In this document: in pieces, positions 26,299 to 35,691 of the stretch
Position numbering within the stretch: the stretch's first letter is position 1
How the letters are laid out: each line of letters starts with the position of its first letter
DNA from: Cupriavidus phytohabitans
Lineage (GTDB): Bacteria; Pseudomonadota; Gammaproteobacteria; Burkholderiales; Burkholderiaceae
Direction: 5' to 3'
Assembly: GCF_000426345.1 (NCBI RefSeq)
Contig: NZ_AUFE01000021.1
Location: 1 to 64,000 of the forward strand
Length of the DNA stretch: 64,000 bases
Position numbers and translations under genes: made by a program
The notes under the pieces: model-generated
Told to the model about the DNA's origin: nothing
Databases searched by the model: none
Seen by the model: the letters and a program-made list of their open reading frames with translations, nothing else

Positions 26299-27019
26299 AC
26301 CGCAAGGCATCTACCGCAGAACCGCCGCGGCCACCATGGCAGTGGACGATTGCTGGCGCCGCATCGGCGTGCGCGGCGACGGCTCCTGCCCGGCACTGGT
26401 CCAGCATGCGCACTGCCGCAACTGTCCGACCTACGCGCAAGCCGCGGCCATGCTGCTGGATGCGCAGCAGCTGGACCAGCTTGACGATGCACTGCCCGAC
26501 GCGGCAACCGTCGCCGTGGGAACAGACGATCCGTTGGCGGGACACGGCACGGCGCTGTCGTGCCTGGTCTTCCGCATCGGCGAAGAATGGCTGGCGCTGC
26601 CGACCGCGGCACTGGGCGAAGTCACCGCGCCGGGTCCGGTGCATTCGCTGCCGCACCGGCGCGATGCCGCCGTGCTGGGCCTGGCGGCCGTGCGCGGCAA
26701 CCTGCTGGTGTGCCTGTCGCTGGCACGGCTGTTCGGCGCTGGCAGCGCCATGCCAGCCACCGGCAAGGCCGGCAAGGAGGACAGGGCCGCAGGCAGCCGC
26801 TTCCTGATCCTCGGGCAGGGCCGCGCCGCGCTCGCGCTGCCGGTGGACGAGGTTTCCGGCGTGGTGCGCGTACCCGGGTCCGCGCTGCAGCCGCTGCCGG
26901 CCACGCTGGGCCGCGCCTCGGCACGGTACACGCAGGCGCTGTTCCTGGACCAGGGCCGCAGCATCGGCCTGCTCGACGCGGCTCCGCTGCGCCAGGCACT
27001 GGCACGGAGCCTGGCATGA
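26291..27019 (+). CDS. wspD: WspD, second CheW-like coupling protein with N-terminal cysteine motif
   Basis: A 242-aa protein. The first 50 residues hold a conserved Cys/His cluster, CWRRIGVRGDGSC followed by HAHCRNCP, which is typical of WspD and related couplers. A CheW domain follows from about residue 85 (CLVFRIGEEWLALPTAALGEV). It is expected to join the WspA-WspE signalling array. ATG at 26291 overlaps the wspC stop; a much longer frame upstream is out of context. The cluster could bind a metal or act in redox sensing; this is not established. Confidence 0.9.
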   Translation: MAEPQGIYRRTAAATMAVDDCWRRIGVRGDGSCPALVQHAHCRNCPTYAQAAAMLLDAQQLDQLDDALPDAATVAVGTDDPLAGHGTALSCLVFRIGEEWLALPTAALGEVTAPGPVHSLPHRRDAAVLGLAAVRGNLLVCLSLARLFGAGSAMPATGKAGKEDRAAGSRFLILGQGRAALALPVDEVSGVVRVPGSALQPLPATLGRASARYTQALFLDQGRSIGLLDAAPLRQALARSLA

Positions 27020-29322
27020 ATCCCGAACAATTGCGCGACGCCTCGCTGCTCGAGTTGTTCGCGCTCGAGGCCGAATCGCAGGCCGAGATCCTCAACGCCG
27101 GGCTGCTGGCGCTCGAGCGCAACCCGGCCGCGGCCGAGCACCTGGAGGCGTGCATGCGCGCGGCGCATTCGCTCAAGGGCGCGGCACGCATCGTGGGACT
27201 CGATGCGGCCGTGCGCCTGGCGCACGCGATGGAAGACTGCCTGGTCGCCGCGCAAGGCGGCATGCCGCTCGCGGCCGCGCATATCGACGCGCTGCTGCAA
27301 GGCACCGACCTGCTGCTGCACATCGGCCATCCGCGCGGAGGCGACCCGGGCTGGGCCGACGGTGCTGGCCGCGCCGAGATCGACGCGATCGTGCAGCGGC
27401 TGGGCATGCTGGATGGCGGCCTGGCCTTGCCGCCCGTCGCGGCCGCGCCAGGCGCGCGCTCAAGGACAGGGCCGCCAGACGATGCGCCCGCTGTACCGCC
27501 AGCGCCAGCCGCACCCATCCCACAGCCCCAGGCGCCGGTGCCAGAGCCAGCCGTCCCCGGCGAGCCGCAGGAGCGCATGCTGCGCGTCAACGCCGATACC
27601 CTCGACCAATTGCTCGCCCTGTCCGGCGAGGCCATGGTCGAATCGCACTGGCTGCGGCCATTCGGCCAGGCGCTGCAGAAGGCCAGGCGCCAGCAGGCGC
27701 GCGCGCTGCGCGCCGCCGATGCGCTGCAGGATGCGCTGCGCGACGCACTCGGAGACAACGCCGGCGCACGCACGGCGCTGGCCGAGTTGCGCCAGATGCT
27801 CGACGACGGCCATGGCGAACTGTCGCGGCGGGCCGACGAATTCGACGAGTACGACCACCGCGCCACGCGCCTTGCGCGCCGGCTCTATGACAGCGCGCTG
27901 GGCTCCCGCATGCGCCCGCTCGCGGATGGCCTGACCGGCTACGCGCGCATGGTCCGCGACCTGGGGCGCACGCTCGGCAAGCCGGTGCATCTGGAGCTGG
28001 TCGGCGCCGGCACGCAGGTCGACCGCGACATCCTGGAAGCGCTCGACGCCCCGCTCGCTCACTTGCTGCGCAACGCGGTGGACCACGGCATCGAGCCGCC
28101 CGCGGTGCGCCAGGCTGCGGGCAAGCCCGCCGAAGGCCGGGTCACGCTGCAGGCCCGCCACAACGCCGGCAGGCTGGTGATCGAGATATCTGACGACGGC
28201 GGGGGCGTCGACGTGGACGCGCTGCGGCGCGCGATCGTGCGCCGCAACCTGGCTTCGGAAGAGACGGCGGCGCGGCTGTCGCAGGCGGAGTTGCTAGATT
28301 TCCTGCTCCTGCCCGGCTTCAGCATGCGCGACACAGTGTCGGAAGTGTCCGGCCGCGGCGTGGGCCTGGACGCGGTGCAGGAGATGGTGCGGCGCGTGCA
28401 CGGCAGCCTGTGCCTGACGCAGCAGCCGGGCCAGGGTCTGCATTTCCAGCTCGAGCTGCCGCTGACGCTGTCGGTCGTGCGCACGCTGCTGGTTGAGGTC
28501 GCGGGCGAGGCCTATGCCTTTCCGCTCGGGCGCGTGCTGCGCGCTGCCGCGATCGGGCGCGCTCAGATCGAGCAGACCGAAGGCCATCAGCATTTCCGGC
28601 ATGAAGGCCGTGCCATCGGCCTGGTCAGCGCGGCGCAAGTGATGCAGCGCGCGGAGACCATTGCGCATGAGCGCGATGACGTGCAGGTGATCATCATTGG
28701 CGAGGGCGAGCGTACCTACGGCATCGCGGTCGACCGCATGCTGGGCGAGCGGCTGCTGGTGGTACAGCCCCTGCCTGCCGCGCTGGGCAAGGTAAAGGAC
28801 ATCGCCGCCGGCAGCCTGACCGACGACGGCATGCCGGTACTGATCTTCGACGTGGAAGACCTGCTGCGCTCGGTCGAGAAGCTGGTCTCCGAAGGCCGCA
28901 TTGAAGGCGTGCGCCACGCCGCCGAAGCCGGCCTGCAAGCGCGCGCGCGGCGCGTGCTGGTGATCGACGACTCGCTCACAGTGCGCGAACTGCAGCGCAA
29001 GCTGCTGGCCGGGCGCGGCTACGATGTCGCGGTGGCGGTCGACGGCATGGATGGCTGGAACGTGCTGCGTGCCGAGCCTTTCGACCTGGTCATCACCGAT
29101 ATCGACATGCCGCGCATGGACGGTATCGAACTGGTGCGCAGGATCCGCCATGACGCCGCGCTGCGCCAGCTACCGGTGATGGTGGTGTCGTACAAGGACC
29201 GCGAACAGGACCGCCAGCGCGGCCTGGAAGCAGGGGCGGACTATTATCTGGCGAAGGGCAGTTTCCACGATGCCGCGCTGCTCGACGCGGTACAGGACCT
29301 GATCGGCGAGGCACGCTCATGA
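27016..29322 (+). CDS. wspE: WspE, hybrid CheA-type histidine kinase/response regulator
   Basis: A 768-aa kinase. Order: Hpt domain with phosphoacceptor H51 in AAHSLKGAARIVG; linker; dimerisation and ATPase domain (LLRNAVDHGIEPP, DDGGGVDVDAL, GRGVGLDAV); CheW-like regulatory domain near residues 490-620; and a C-terminal receiver with phosphoacceptor D695 in ITDIDMPRMDG. It would phosphorylate WspR and WspF. The start MNPEQLRDASL at 27016 overlaps the wspD stop; longer frames upstream are spurious. Confidence 0.93.
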   Translation: MNPEQLRDASLLELFALEAESQAEILNAGLLALERNPAAAEHLEACMRAAHSLKGAARIVGLDAAVRLAHAMEDCLVAAQGGMPLAAAHIDALLQGTDLLLHIGHPRGGDPGWADGAGRAEIDAIVQRLGMLDGGLALPPVAAAPGARSRTGPPDDAPAVPPAPAAPIPQPQAPVPEPAVPGEPQERMLRVNADTLDQLLALSGEAMVESHWLRPFGQALQKARRQQARALRAADALQDALRDALGDNAGARTALAELRQMLDDGHGELSRRADEFDEYDHRATRLARRLYDSALGSRMRPLADGLTGYARMVRDLGRTLGKPVHLELVGAGTQVDRDILEALDAPLAHLLRNAVDHGIEPPAVRQAAGKPAEGRVTLQARHNAGRLVIEISDDGGGVDVDALRRAIVRRNLASEETAARLSQAELLDFLLLPGFSMRDTVSEVSGRGVGLDAVQEMVRRVHGSLCLTQQPGQGLHFQLELPLTLSVVRTLLVEVAGEAYAFPLGRVLRAAAIGRAQIEQTEGHQHFRHEGRAIGLVSAAQVMQRAETIAHERDDVQVIIIGEGERTYGIAVDRMLGERLLVVQPLPAALGKVKDIAAGSLTDDGMPVLIFDVEDLLRSVEKLVSEGRIEGVRHAAEAGLQARARRVLVIDDSLTVRELQRKLLAGRGYDVAVAVDGMDGWNVLRAEPFDLVITDIDMPRMDGIELVRRIRHDAALRQLPVMVVSYKDREQDRQRGLEAGADYYLAKGSFHDAALLDAVQDLIGEARS

Positions 29323-30350
29323 AAATCGGCATCGTCAACGACTCTCCGCTCGCGGTCGCGGCGCTGCGCCGTGCCATCGCGCTGGATCCCGCCTTCGAGA
29401 TCGCCTGGATCGCCGCCGATGGCCAACAGGCAGTGCAGATGGCCGCGGCCCGCACGCCGGACCTGATCCTGATGGACCTGCTGATGCCGGTAATGGACGG
29501 CGTCGAAGCCACGCGCCGGATCATGGCCGCCACGCCCTGCGCGATCGTGGTGGTCACCATGGATCTCGGCCGCAATGCCGCGGGGGTGTTCGACGCGATG
29601 GGTTACGGCGCCATCGACGCGGTCGATACGCCCACGCTGACGGAAGCCGATGCGCGGCTCGCCGCCGGCCCGCTGCTGCGCAAGATGCGCAATATCGGCC
29701 AGTTGCTGGCTGGCCGCGCGATCCCGCAGCATAAGCTGCAAGCCGCGCGGCGCGCCGTCGCCGCGCCGCGCCTGGTGGCGCTGGGCGCCTCCGCCGGCGG
29801 TCCGGCCGCGCTGGCGGCGCTGCTGGGCGCGCTCCCGGCCGACTTCGGCGCGGCGGTGGTGGCTGTACAGCACGTCGACGAGGCCTTCGCCGCCGGCATG
29901 GCCGACTGGCTCGACGGCCAGTGCGCGCTGCCGGTGCGCATCGCCCGCGCCGGCGACACGCCGCAGGCCGGCACGGTGTTGCTGGCCGGCACCAATGACC
30001 ACCTGCGCCTGGCCGGCCCGACGCGCATGGTCTATACCGAACAGCCGACCGACTACTTGTACCGGCCCTCCATCGACGTTTTCTTTGAAAGCGTGGTCGA
30101 ACACTGGCGCGGCGATGTGGTCGGCGTGCTGCTGACCGGCATGGGACGTGACGGCGCAGTCGGCCTGAAAGCGATGCGCGACCGCGGCTTCCTGACGATC
30201 GCACAGGACCGCGCCACCAGCGCCGTGTACGGCATGCCGAAGGCGGCGGCGGCGCTCGGCGCGGCGGCCGAGATCCTGCCGCTGGGCCGCATCGCGCCAC
30301 GGCTGGTGCAGGCGTGCGGCCGCAGCGGCCCGGCCGCGCCGCTGCCATGA
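29319..30350 (+). CDS. wspF: WspF, CheB-type receiver methylesterase
   Basis: A 343-aa protein. The receiver (residues 1-120) has D53 in LMDLLMPVMDG. The esterase domain (150-340) keeps the Ser-His-Asp triad: S158 in GASAGG, His in VQHVDE and Asp in GMGRDGA. It demethylates WspA and lowers signalling; loss of WspF in pseudomonads locks the system on. It overlaps wspE by 4 bp. No frameshift is seen, so this strain should have a regulated system. Confidence 0.93.
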   Translation: MKIGIVNDSPLAVAALRRAIALDPAFEIAWIAADGQQAVQMAAARTPDLILMDLLMPVMDGVEATRRIMAATPCAIVVVTMDLGRNAAGVFDAMGYGAIDAVDTPTLTEADARLAAGPLLRKMRNIGQLLAGRAIPQHKLQAARRAVAAPRLVALGASAGGPAALAALLGALPADFGAAVVAVQHVDEAFAAGMADWLDGQCALPVRIARAGDTPQAGTVLLAGTNDHLRLAGPTRMVYTEQPTDYLYRPSIDVFFESVVEHWRGDVVGVLLTGMGRDGAVGLKAMRDRGFLTIAQDRATSAVYGMPKAAAALGAAAEILPLGRIAPRLVQACGRSGPAAPLP

Positions 30351-30407
30351 AACTGCCAGAACACTTCCCGGGCTCATCCCGGGCGAACAACATCCCAGGA
30401 TGACAGC

Positions 30408-31424
30408 ATGAACTCCCAACGACCTGCCCTCGCCGCCAATGCATCGGACTACCCGGTCATGGTGCTGCTTGTGGACGACCAGGCCATGGTCGGCGAAGCG
30501 GTACGCCGTGCGCTATCCACCGAGTCCGACATCGATTTCCACTATTGCTCGCAGCCCGACGAAGCCGTCGCCGTGGCGCAGCGCACCCGGCCCACAGTGA
30601 TCCTGCAGGACCTGGTCATGCCGGGTCTCGACGGCCTGACACTGGTCCGCCAGTACCGCGATAACGCCGCCACGCGCGATATCCCGATCATCGTGCTGTC
30701 GACCAAGGAAGAGGCCTCGATGAAAAGCGCGGCCTTCGCCGCCGGCGCCAATGACTACCTGGTCAAGCTGCCCGACAGCATCGAGCTGATCGCGCGTGTC
30801 CGCTACCACTCGCGTTCGTACCTGAACCTGCTGCAGCGCGACGAAGCTTACCGCGCGCTGCGGCAAAGCCAGCAGCAGTTGCTCGAGACCAACCTGGAAC
30901 TGCAGCGCCTGACCAACTCGGACGGCCTCACCGGGCTGTCCAACCGCCGCTACTTCGACGAATACCTCGGCGCGGAATGGCGCCGCGCGCAGCGCGAGCA
31001 GACGCAACTGGCGCTGGTGATGATCGATGTCGACGCCTTCAAGGCCTACAACGACACCTACGGCCACGTCGCCGGCGACGACGTGCTGCGCCGCGTGGCC
31101 GCCGTGCTCAGGGAAAACTGCACGCGAGCATCGGACCTGCCCGCGCGCTTCGGCGGCGAAGAGTTCGCGATGGTGCTCCCGGGAACCTCGCCCGGCGGCG
31201 TGCGTCTGCTGGCCGAGAAAGTGCGGCGCGCGGTGCAGGACCTTGCCATTGCGCACAGCGGCTCGCCCACCGGCGGTTGCGTGACCGTCAGCATCGGCGG
31301 CGCGCTGCTGGTGCCGCAGGCCGGCGAGCCGTCGAGCCGGCTGGTGGAAGTCGCCGATGCGGGGCTGTACCAGGCCAAGCGCAACGGGCGCAACCAGGTC
31401 ATGATGTCGCTGCCTCAGGGATGA
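30408..31424 (+). CDS. wspR: WspR, receiver-GGDEF diguanylate cyclase
   Basis: A 338-aa protein: receiver (about 15-135) with D68 in [11 protein letters not shown], a coiled linker, and a cyclase domain with GGEEF at 249-253. The inhibitory site RASD at 240-243 is five residues before it, so product feedback should work. Phosphorylation by WspE would drive c-di-GMP production and biofilm traits. It lies 57 bp after wspF with its own short leader. Confidence 0.93.
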   Translation: MNSQRPALAANASDYPVMVLLVDDQAMVGEAVRRALSTESDIDFHYCSQPDEAVAVAQRTRPTVILQDLVMPGLDGLTLVRQYRDNAATRDIPIIVLSTKEEASMKSAAFAAGANDYLVKLPDSIELIARVRYHSRSYLNLLQRDEAYRALRQSQQQLLETNLELQRLTNSDGLTGLSNRRYFDEYLGAEWRRAQREQTQLALVMIDVDAFKAYNDTYGHVAGDDVLRRVAAVLRENCTRASDLPARFGGEEFAMVLPGTSPGGVRLLAEKVRRAVQDLAIAHSGSPTGGCVTVSIGGALLVPQAGEPSSRLVEVADAGLYQAKRNGRNQVMMSLPQG

Positions 31425-31809
31425 GCCCGATCGCGCCAAAACCTTTGCCATGACGGCGTCAATGGCGGCGACACGCCGGTTGCAACAACCGGTTACACAG
31501 TAATTGCCGCTGGCCCGCACAAGCCGGCGCGTCGGGCCGGCCGCCGCCAACCTATACCCGGTCACGCTTACGGTATTTCGGACGCATTGTGGACATTGTG
31601 TCTGTGGGATTCCTCCGACAGGGAATTCGGAGCCGCGCGCCTGTCTCCTGCCTGCCTTCATACCTATCGTTCCATCACGGCAGCTGCATCCATGGCACGC
31701 GCGCTCGCCGCGCCTGCACCATGCAGAACGCCAACTGGCCACGCTACCGGCAACCCCGTCGCACTGCATGGGCCAGCTCGTCTCTGATTCCAACGGTAAG
31801 AGGTGACCC
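31425..31809. other. 385-bp gap between wspR and the DUF4397 lipoprotein gene
   Basis: It contains a 7-bp hairpin at 31476-31492 (CCGGTTG, CAA, CAACCGG), 51 bp after wspR, without a U-run; this may be a weak end to the wsp transcript. The lipoprotein promoter must lie here, but no clear boxes were found. The ribosome site AAGAGGTGACCC precedes the next ATG. Confidence 0.45.
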
Positions 31810-32589
31810 ATGTTCCGATCCAAGACCAGTCTTATCCTCGGCCTCGTGCTGGCCGCAACGGCAGTCCTGTCCGCCTGTGGCGGCGGCGATGACGGCATCG
31901 ACGATCGCGTCGGCCTGAGCAAGCCGACCATCCGTGCGATCCATGCGATCACCGGCGGCCCCAACGTCGACATCCTGCAGAACGGCGCGCTGACCAGCTT
32001 CACCAACAAGGCGTACAAGTTTGTCTCAACTTACTTCAACGTTGAAACCGGCAACCAGCTGATCTCGTTCAACGTTGCCGGCACGCAGACCGAACTCGGC
32101 CGCGCGACCGTGGTGGCCGCCACCGGCCACAAGTACACCGTGGTCGCCCTGCCAGGCGCGACCGCTGCCGATGTGCTGCTGATCGACGATCCGTTCGAAA
32201 AGGGCCTGCTGTCGAACAAGGCGCGCGTGCGCACGCTGAACGCTTCATTCAATGCGCAGAACGTCGACATCTACCTGACCATGCCGGCGATCGATATCAA
32301 TTCGGTCGGCCCGAACTTCAGCAACGTAGGATACAAGCAGGCATCGCCGGCTTCCGGGTCCGATTCGGTCGACATGGACGGCGGCACCTACCGCCTGCGT
32401 ATTACCACGGCGGGCACCAAGACCGTGATCTTTGATTCGGGCGCGCTGACGCTGGACAACAACGCCGACTGGCTGATCACCACCATTCCGAGCGACGGCA
32501 TCGGCGCGACCGTGCCGAACAAGATCAAGGTGCTGGTGGCACGCGGCAACGACGAATCGCAGGCCGGCCTTGAGCTGGTATCGCAATAA
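31810..32589 (+). CDS. DUF4397 domain lipoprotein
   Basis: 259 aa. The signal peptide ends in the lipobox LSAC with C23 as the lipidated residue, followed by GGGDDG, so it is anchored in the envelope. Two DUF4397 beta-repeats follow: VRAIHAITGG-like (IRAIHAITGGPNVDI) near residue 40, and VRTLNASFNAQNVDIYL near residue 138. These domains are seen in secreted and cell-surface proteins of unknown role. It is a single gene with a strong terminator. Confidence 0.87.
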   Translation: MFRSKTSLILGLVLAATAVLSACGGGDDGIDDRVGLSKPTIRAIHAITGGPNVDILQNGALTSFTNKAYKFVSTYFNVETGNQLISFNVAGTQTELGRATVVAATGHKYTVVALPGATAADVLLIDDPFEKGLLSNKARVRTLNASFNAQNVDIYLTMPAIDINSVGPNFSNVGYKQASPASGSDSVDMDGGTYRLRITTAGTKTVIFDSGALTLDNNADWLITTIPSDGIGATVPNKIKVLVARGNDESQAGLELVSQ

Positions 32590-32646
32590 GCCGCAATAAC
32601 GCGGCAAGCATGAGCCTGCCCGTGCCATGCGCACGGGTATGCGCCG

Positions 32647-32678
32647 CAGGCCGGTCCCTGGACGACCGGCCTGTTTTT
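32647..32678 (+). terminator. Intrinsic terminator after the lipoprotein gene
   Basis: CAGGCCGGTC and GACCGGCCTG pair perfectly over 10 bp around a 7-base loop, followed by TTTTT. Confidence 0.92.
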
Positions 32679-32800
32679 CTTTCGGGCGACATTCAGCGGC
32701 CAAACCTGTACGCTGTCGGCGTGGGACGCGCGTGGCATGAATGTCCGTCGCGGCATTTGGACGCGCCGCTCCCCGCACACAGCTTTTGGGGGATTGCGAC

Positions 32801-33169
32801 ATGGCTATCCAGCTCAATCACACCATCGTGTTTTCCGTTGACAAGAAGGTCTCCGCCGACTTTCTCTGCGAGATCCTCGGGCGGCCAGCGGCAGTGCCGT
32901 TCGGGCCATTTCTCGGCGTCCGCCTCGACAACGGTGTCACGCTGGATTTCATGGACGCCGAAGGCGATGTTGCCCTGCAGCACTATGCCTTCCTGGTCAG
33001 CGACGCCGAGTTCGACCAGAGCTTTGCCCGCATCCGCGAGCGCAACCTGATGTACTGGGCCGACCCCTACCGCCGCCGGCCAGAACAAGTCAGCACTGAC
33101 GATGGCGGCCGCCGGATCTATTTTGAAGATCCGAGCAAGCATTTCCTGGAAATCTTTACGAAGGAATGA
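32801..33169 (+). CDS. VOC (glyoxalase/bleomycin-resistance fold) family protein
   Basis: A 122-aa single VOC domain: LNHTIVFSVDKKVSADFLCEILG at the start, FLGVRLDNGVTLDFMDAEGD in the middle, and GGRRIYFEDPSKHFLEIFTKE at the end, where the final Glu is the usual metal ligand and the first His (residue 6) the other. It could be a small lyase, isomerase or resistance protein. MAIQLNHT at 32801 is chosen; the longer frame adds 20 unlikely residues. Monocistronic. Confidence 0.82.
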   Translation: MAIQLNHTIVFSVDKKVSADFLCEILGRPAAVPFGPFLGVRLDNGVTLDFMDAEGDVALQHYAFLVSDAEFDQSFARIRERNLMYWADPYRRRPEQVSTDDGGRRIYFEDPSKHFLEIFTKE

Positions 33170-33189
33170 CGAGCAGAAGGGCTCGCCGG

Positions 33190-33498
33190 TCAGCCGGGCT
33201 CGCCCTCGTCCGGCGCCAGCTCCGCCTTCAGCACCGCAAGGTGCGAGATGTACTGCTCCAGTTCGGCACGCCCGCGCTCCGTGATGCAGTACACGCGGCC
33301 GCTGCCTTCGACCAGCTCGGCGGTAATGGCACGCGCCATCATCAGGCTGCGCAGCACCGGCCGCAGCGAGCGGATGTTCTTGTCGATGCCCCGTTCGCGC
33401 AGGCGTTCGACCAGGCTCAGCACCGTCGAAGGACTCGACTGTACGAGCTTGAGGACGTAGACACGTGAAAAAAAGCGGTCAAGGGTTGGCGGTTTCAT
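33190..33498 (-). CDS. PadR/winged-helix-like small regulator
   Basis: About 102 aa. The core LVERLRERGIDKNIRSLRPVLRSLMMARAITAELVEGSGRVYCITERGRAELEQYI looks like a PadR or MarR-type winged helix with a short C-terminal helix. MKPPTLDRFF at 33498 is the likely start; ATG codons at 33543 and 33540 would add 15 or 14 residues, and no start has a clear ribosome site. It lies downstream of tctA behind a terminator, so it is probably expressed separately. The target is unknown. Confidence 0.6.
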   Translation of the reverse strand: MKPPTLDRFFSRVYVLKLVQSSPSTVLSLVERLRERGIDKNIRSLRPVLRSLMMARAITAELVEGSGRVYCITERGRAELEQYISHLAVLKAELAPDEGEPG

Positions 33499-33610
33499 GG
33501 GCGCTGTGGGCGCACCCGATGGTGCGGGAATCCTGATCATCATGCGCAGCCATGACTGCTGCCGCAGTCGGGCACTCTCTTGTCGTGATGGCGGGCAGTG
33601 CGGCCCGAGC

Positions 33611-33640
33611 CAAAGAAAACGGGGTGCGCAGAGGCACCCC
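33611..33640 (-). terminator. Intrinsic terminator after tctA
   Basis: On the minus strand GGGGTGC and GCACCCC form a 7-bp stem with a 6-base loop, followed by GTTTTCTTT. It lies 74 bp beyond the tctA stop. Confidence 0.75.
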
Positions 33641-33713
33641 GAAACGCTTGCGTTGTCATGCGCCGCCTGGGGTGGACCGTTCCGACGGCGCATTCCCGGG
33701 AACACGCGCGGCG

Positions 33714-35216
33714 CTATTCTTCCTGGAACGCCTCTTCGCGCTTGGCCTTGATCGACGGCAGGGCCACCACCGCCACCAGTGCGGCAGCCGCGATCAGCAG
33801 GCCGACCGACAGCGGGCGCGTCACGAACACGGTGAAGTCACCACGCGACAGCAGCAGCGAGCGCCGGAAGTTCTCTTCCATCATCGGCCCCAGCACGAAG
33901 CCCAGCAGCAGCGGCGCGGGCTCGCACTTGAGCTTCAGGAACAGGTAGCCGATGATGCCGAAGCCGGCAGCCATGAACACATCGAAGGTCTGGTTGTTGA
34001 CCGAGTAGACGCCGATGCAGCAGAACGTCAGGATGGCCGGGTACAGGAAGCGATACGGCACGGTCAGCAGCTTGACCCAGATACCGATCATCGGCAGGTT
34101 CAGGATGATCAGCATCAGGTTGCCGATCCACATCGAGGCGATCAGGCCCCAGAACAGCGCCGGGTTGCTGGTCATCACCTGCGGGCCGGGCTGGATATTG
34201 TGGATCGTCATCGCGCCGACCATCAGCGCCATCACCGCGTTGGGTGGAATGCCCAGCGTCAGCAGCGGGATGAACGAGGTCTGCGCCGCGGCATTGTTGG
34301 CCGATTCCGGACCGGCCACGCCTTCGATCGCGCCCTTGCCGAACTCGTGCGCAAACTTGGAAGTCTTCTTCTCCAGCGAATAGGCCGCGAACGATGCCAG
34401 CGCCGCGCCGCCGCCGGGCAGGATGCCCAGCGCCGAACCCAGCGCCGTGCCGCGCAGCACCGCGGGAATCATGCGCTTGAAGTCGTCCTTGGTCGGGAAC
34501 AGGTTGGTAACCCTGTTGGTGAAGGTCTCGCGCGCTTCCTTCTGCTCCAGGTTGGCGATGATTTCGGCAAAGCCGAACATGCCCATGGCCAGTGCGACGA
34601 AATCGATACCATCTGTCAACTCCGGAACGTCGAACGAGAAGCGTGCGGCGCCCGAATTCACGTCGGTACCGATCAGCCCCAGCAGCAGGCCCAGCACGAT
34701 CATCGAGATCGCCTTTGGCAGCGAACCCGACGCCAGCACCACGGCACCGATCAGGCCCAGCACCATCAGCGAGAAGTATTCGGCGGGACCGAACTTGAAC
34801 GCGATTTCCGACAGCGGCGTGGCAAACGCGGCCAGAATCAGCGTAGCCACGCAGCCGGCGAAGAACGAGCCCAGGCCCGCGGTGGCCAGCGCCACCCCGG
34901 CCCGCCCGCGCCGCGCCATCTGGTAGCCGTCGATGGTTGTCACCACCGAGGACGATTCACCCGGCAGGTTCACCAGGATGGCGGTCGTAGAACCGCCGTA
35001 CTGCGCGCCGTAGTAGATGCCGGCCAGCATGATCAGCGCGGCCACCGGCGGCAGCGTATAGGTGATCGGCAGCAGCATGGCGATGGTGGCCAGCGGCCCC
35101 AGCCCCGGCAGCACGCCGATCAGCGTGCCCAGCACGCAGCCGAGGAAGGCATAGGCCAGGTTCTGCAGCGACAGGGCCGTGGAAAAGCCCAGTGCAAGAT
35201 GGTCAAACAGTTCCAT
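33714..35216 (-). CDS. tctA: Tripartite tricarboxylate transporter large permease TctA
   Basis: A 500-aa inner-membrane protein with about 12 helices. Family blocks: GVLPGLGPLATIAMLLPITY near residue 44, YYGAQYGGSTTAILVNLPGE near residue 75, and LGIPPNAVMALMVGAM near residue 330. MELFDHLALGFSTAL at 35216 is preceded by AAGGAG. It would import a carboxylate with TctB and a periplasmic TctC-type protein. No tctC lies beside it; a distant Bug protein (for example the one at 10491) might serve it. Confidence 0.93.
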   Translation of the reverse strand: MELFDHLALGFSTALSLQNLAYAFLGCVLGTLIGVLPGLGPLATIAMLLPITYTLPPVAALIMLAGIYYGAQYGGSTTAILVNLPGESSSVVTTIDGYQMARRGRAGVALATAGLGSFFAGCVATLILAAFATPLSEIAFKFGPAEYFSLMVLGLIGAVVLASGSLPKAISMIVLGLLLGLIGTDVNSGAARFSFDVPELTDGIDFVALAMGMFGFAEIIANLEQKEARETFTNRVTNLFPTKDDFKRMIPAVLRGTALGSALGILPGGGAALASFAAYSLEKKTSKFAHEFGKGAIEGVAGPESANNAAAQTSFIPLLTLGIPPNAVMALMVGAMTIHNIQPGPQVMTSNPALFWGLIASMWIGNLMLIILNLPMIGIWVKLLTVPYRFLYPAILTFCCIGVYSVNNQTFDVFMAAGFGIIGYLFLKLKCEPAPLLLGFVLGPMMEENFRRSLLLSRGDFTVFVTRPLSVGLLIAAAALVAVVALPSIKAKREEAFQEE

Positions 35217-35229
35217 GGTGTGCGACTCC

Positions 35230-35691
35230 TTAGCTACCCAGGAAAGCCGGCCACACCGGCATCTGCAGGTTGATGCCGTAGACGAAGGCACCGAGGCTGA
35301 TCAGCACCAGCACTACGCCGTTGAGCAACGCGCCCTTCCAGCTGAATTCATGGCTCGCCATCGACGACACCAGCACCAGCACGAACACCGACAGCACCAT
35401 GCCGAGCGGCTTGAGCAGCAGGCCGAACAGCACTACCGAACCCAGGATCCACAGCAGGGTCTTCAGGTCCCAGCGGGCAAGGTGGTCCTCCTCGCCCTTG
35501 GACGAGAGCGAGCCCAGCAGCACTACCACGCCCAGCACGGCGAGCACCAGGCCCAGCAGGAAGGGGAAATATCCGGGTCCCATCTTCGCCGCCGTTCCCA
35601 TGGAATAGCCGCGTGCGACCCAGGAAAAGCCCAGACCGACCAGGATAAACATCAGGCCGGAGGCAAAGTCCTTTTGGCTGCGTATGCGCAA
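35230..35691 (-). CDS. tctB: Tripartite tricarboxylate transporter small permease TctB
   Basis: A 153-aa protein with four hydrophobic helices, starting (M)RIRSQKDFASGLMFILVGLGFSW, the usual TctB start. The start codon is TTG at 35691: AGGAG stands 6 nt upstream, while a TTG at 35706 has none. The GxxxxMGPGYFP block (KMGPGYFPFLLG) is present near residue 36. tctA begins 13 bp downstream. A long perfect inverted repeat lies about 200 bp upstream. Confidence 0.9.
   Translation of the reverse strand: MRIRSQKDFASGLMFILVGLGFSWVARGYSMGTAAKMGPGYFPFLLGLVLAVLGVVVLLGSLSSKGEEDHLARWDLKTLLWILGSVVLFGLLLKPLGMVLSVFVLVLVSSMASHEFSWKGALLNGVVLVLISLGAFVYGINLQMPVWPAFLGS

Noticed and set aside
33552-35273. 573-aa open frame on the plus strand
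   Set aside because: Antisense to tctA; product is His/Gln/Arg-rich with no recognisable domain.
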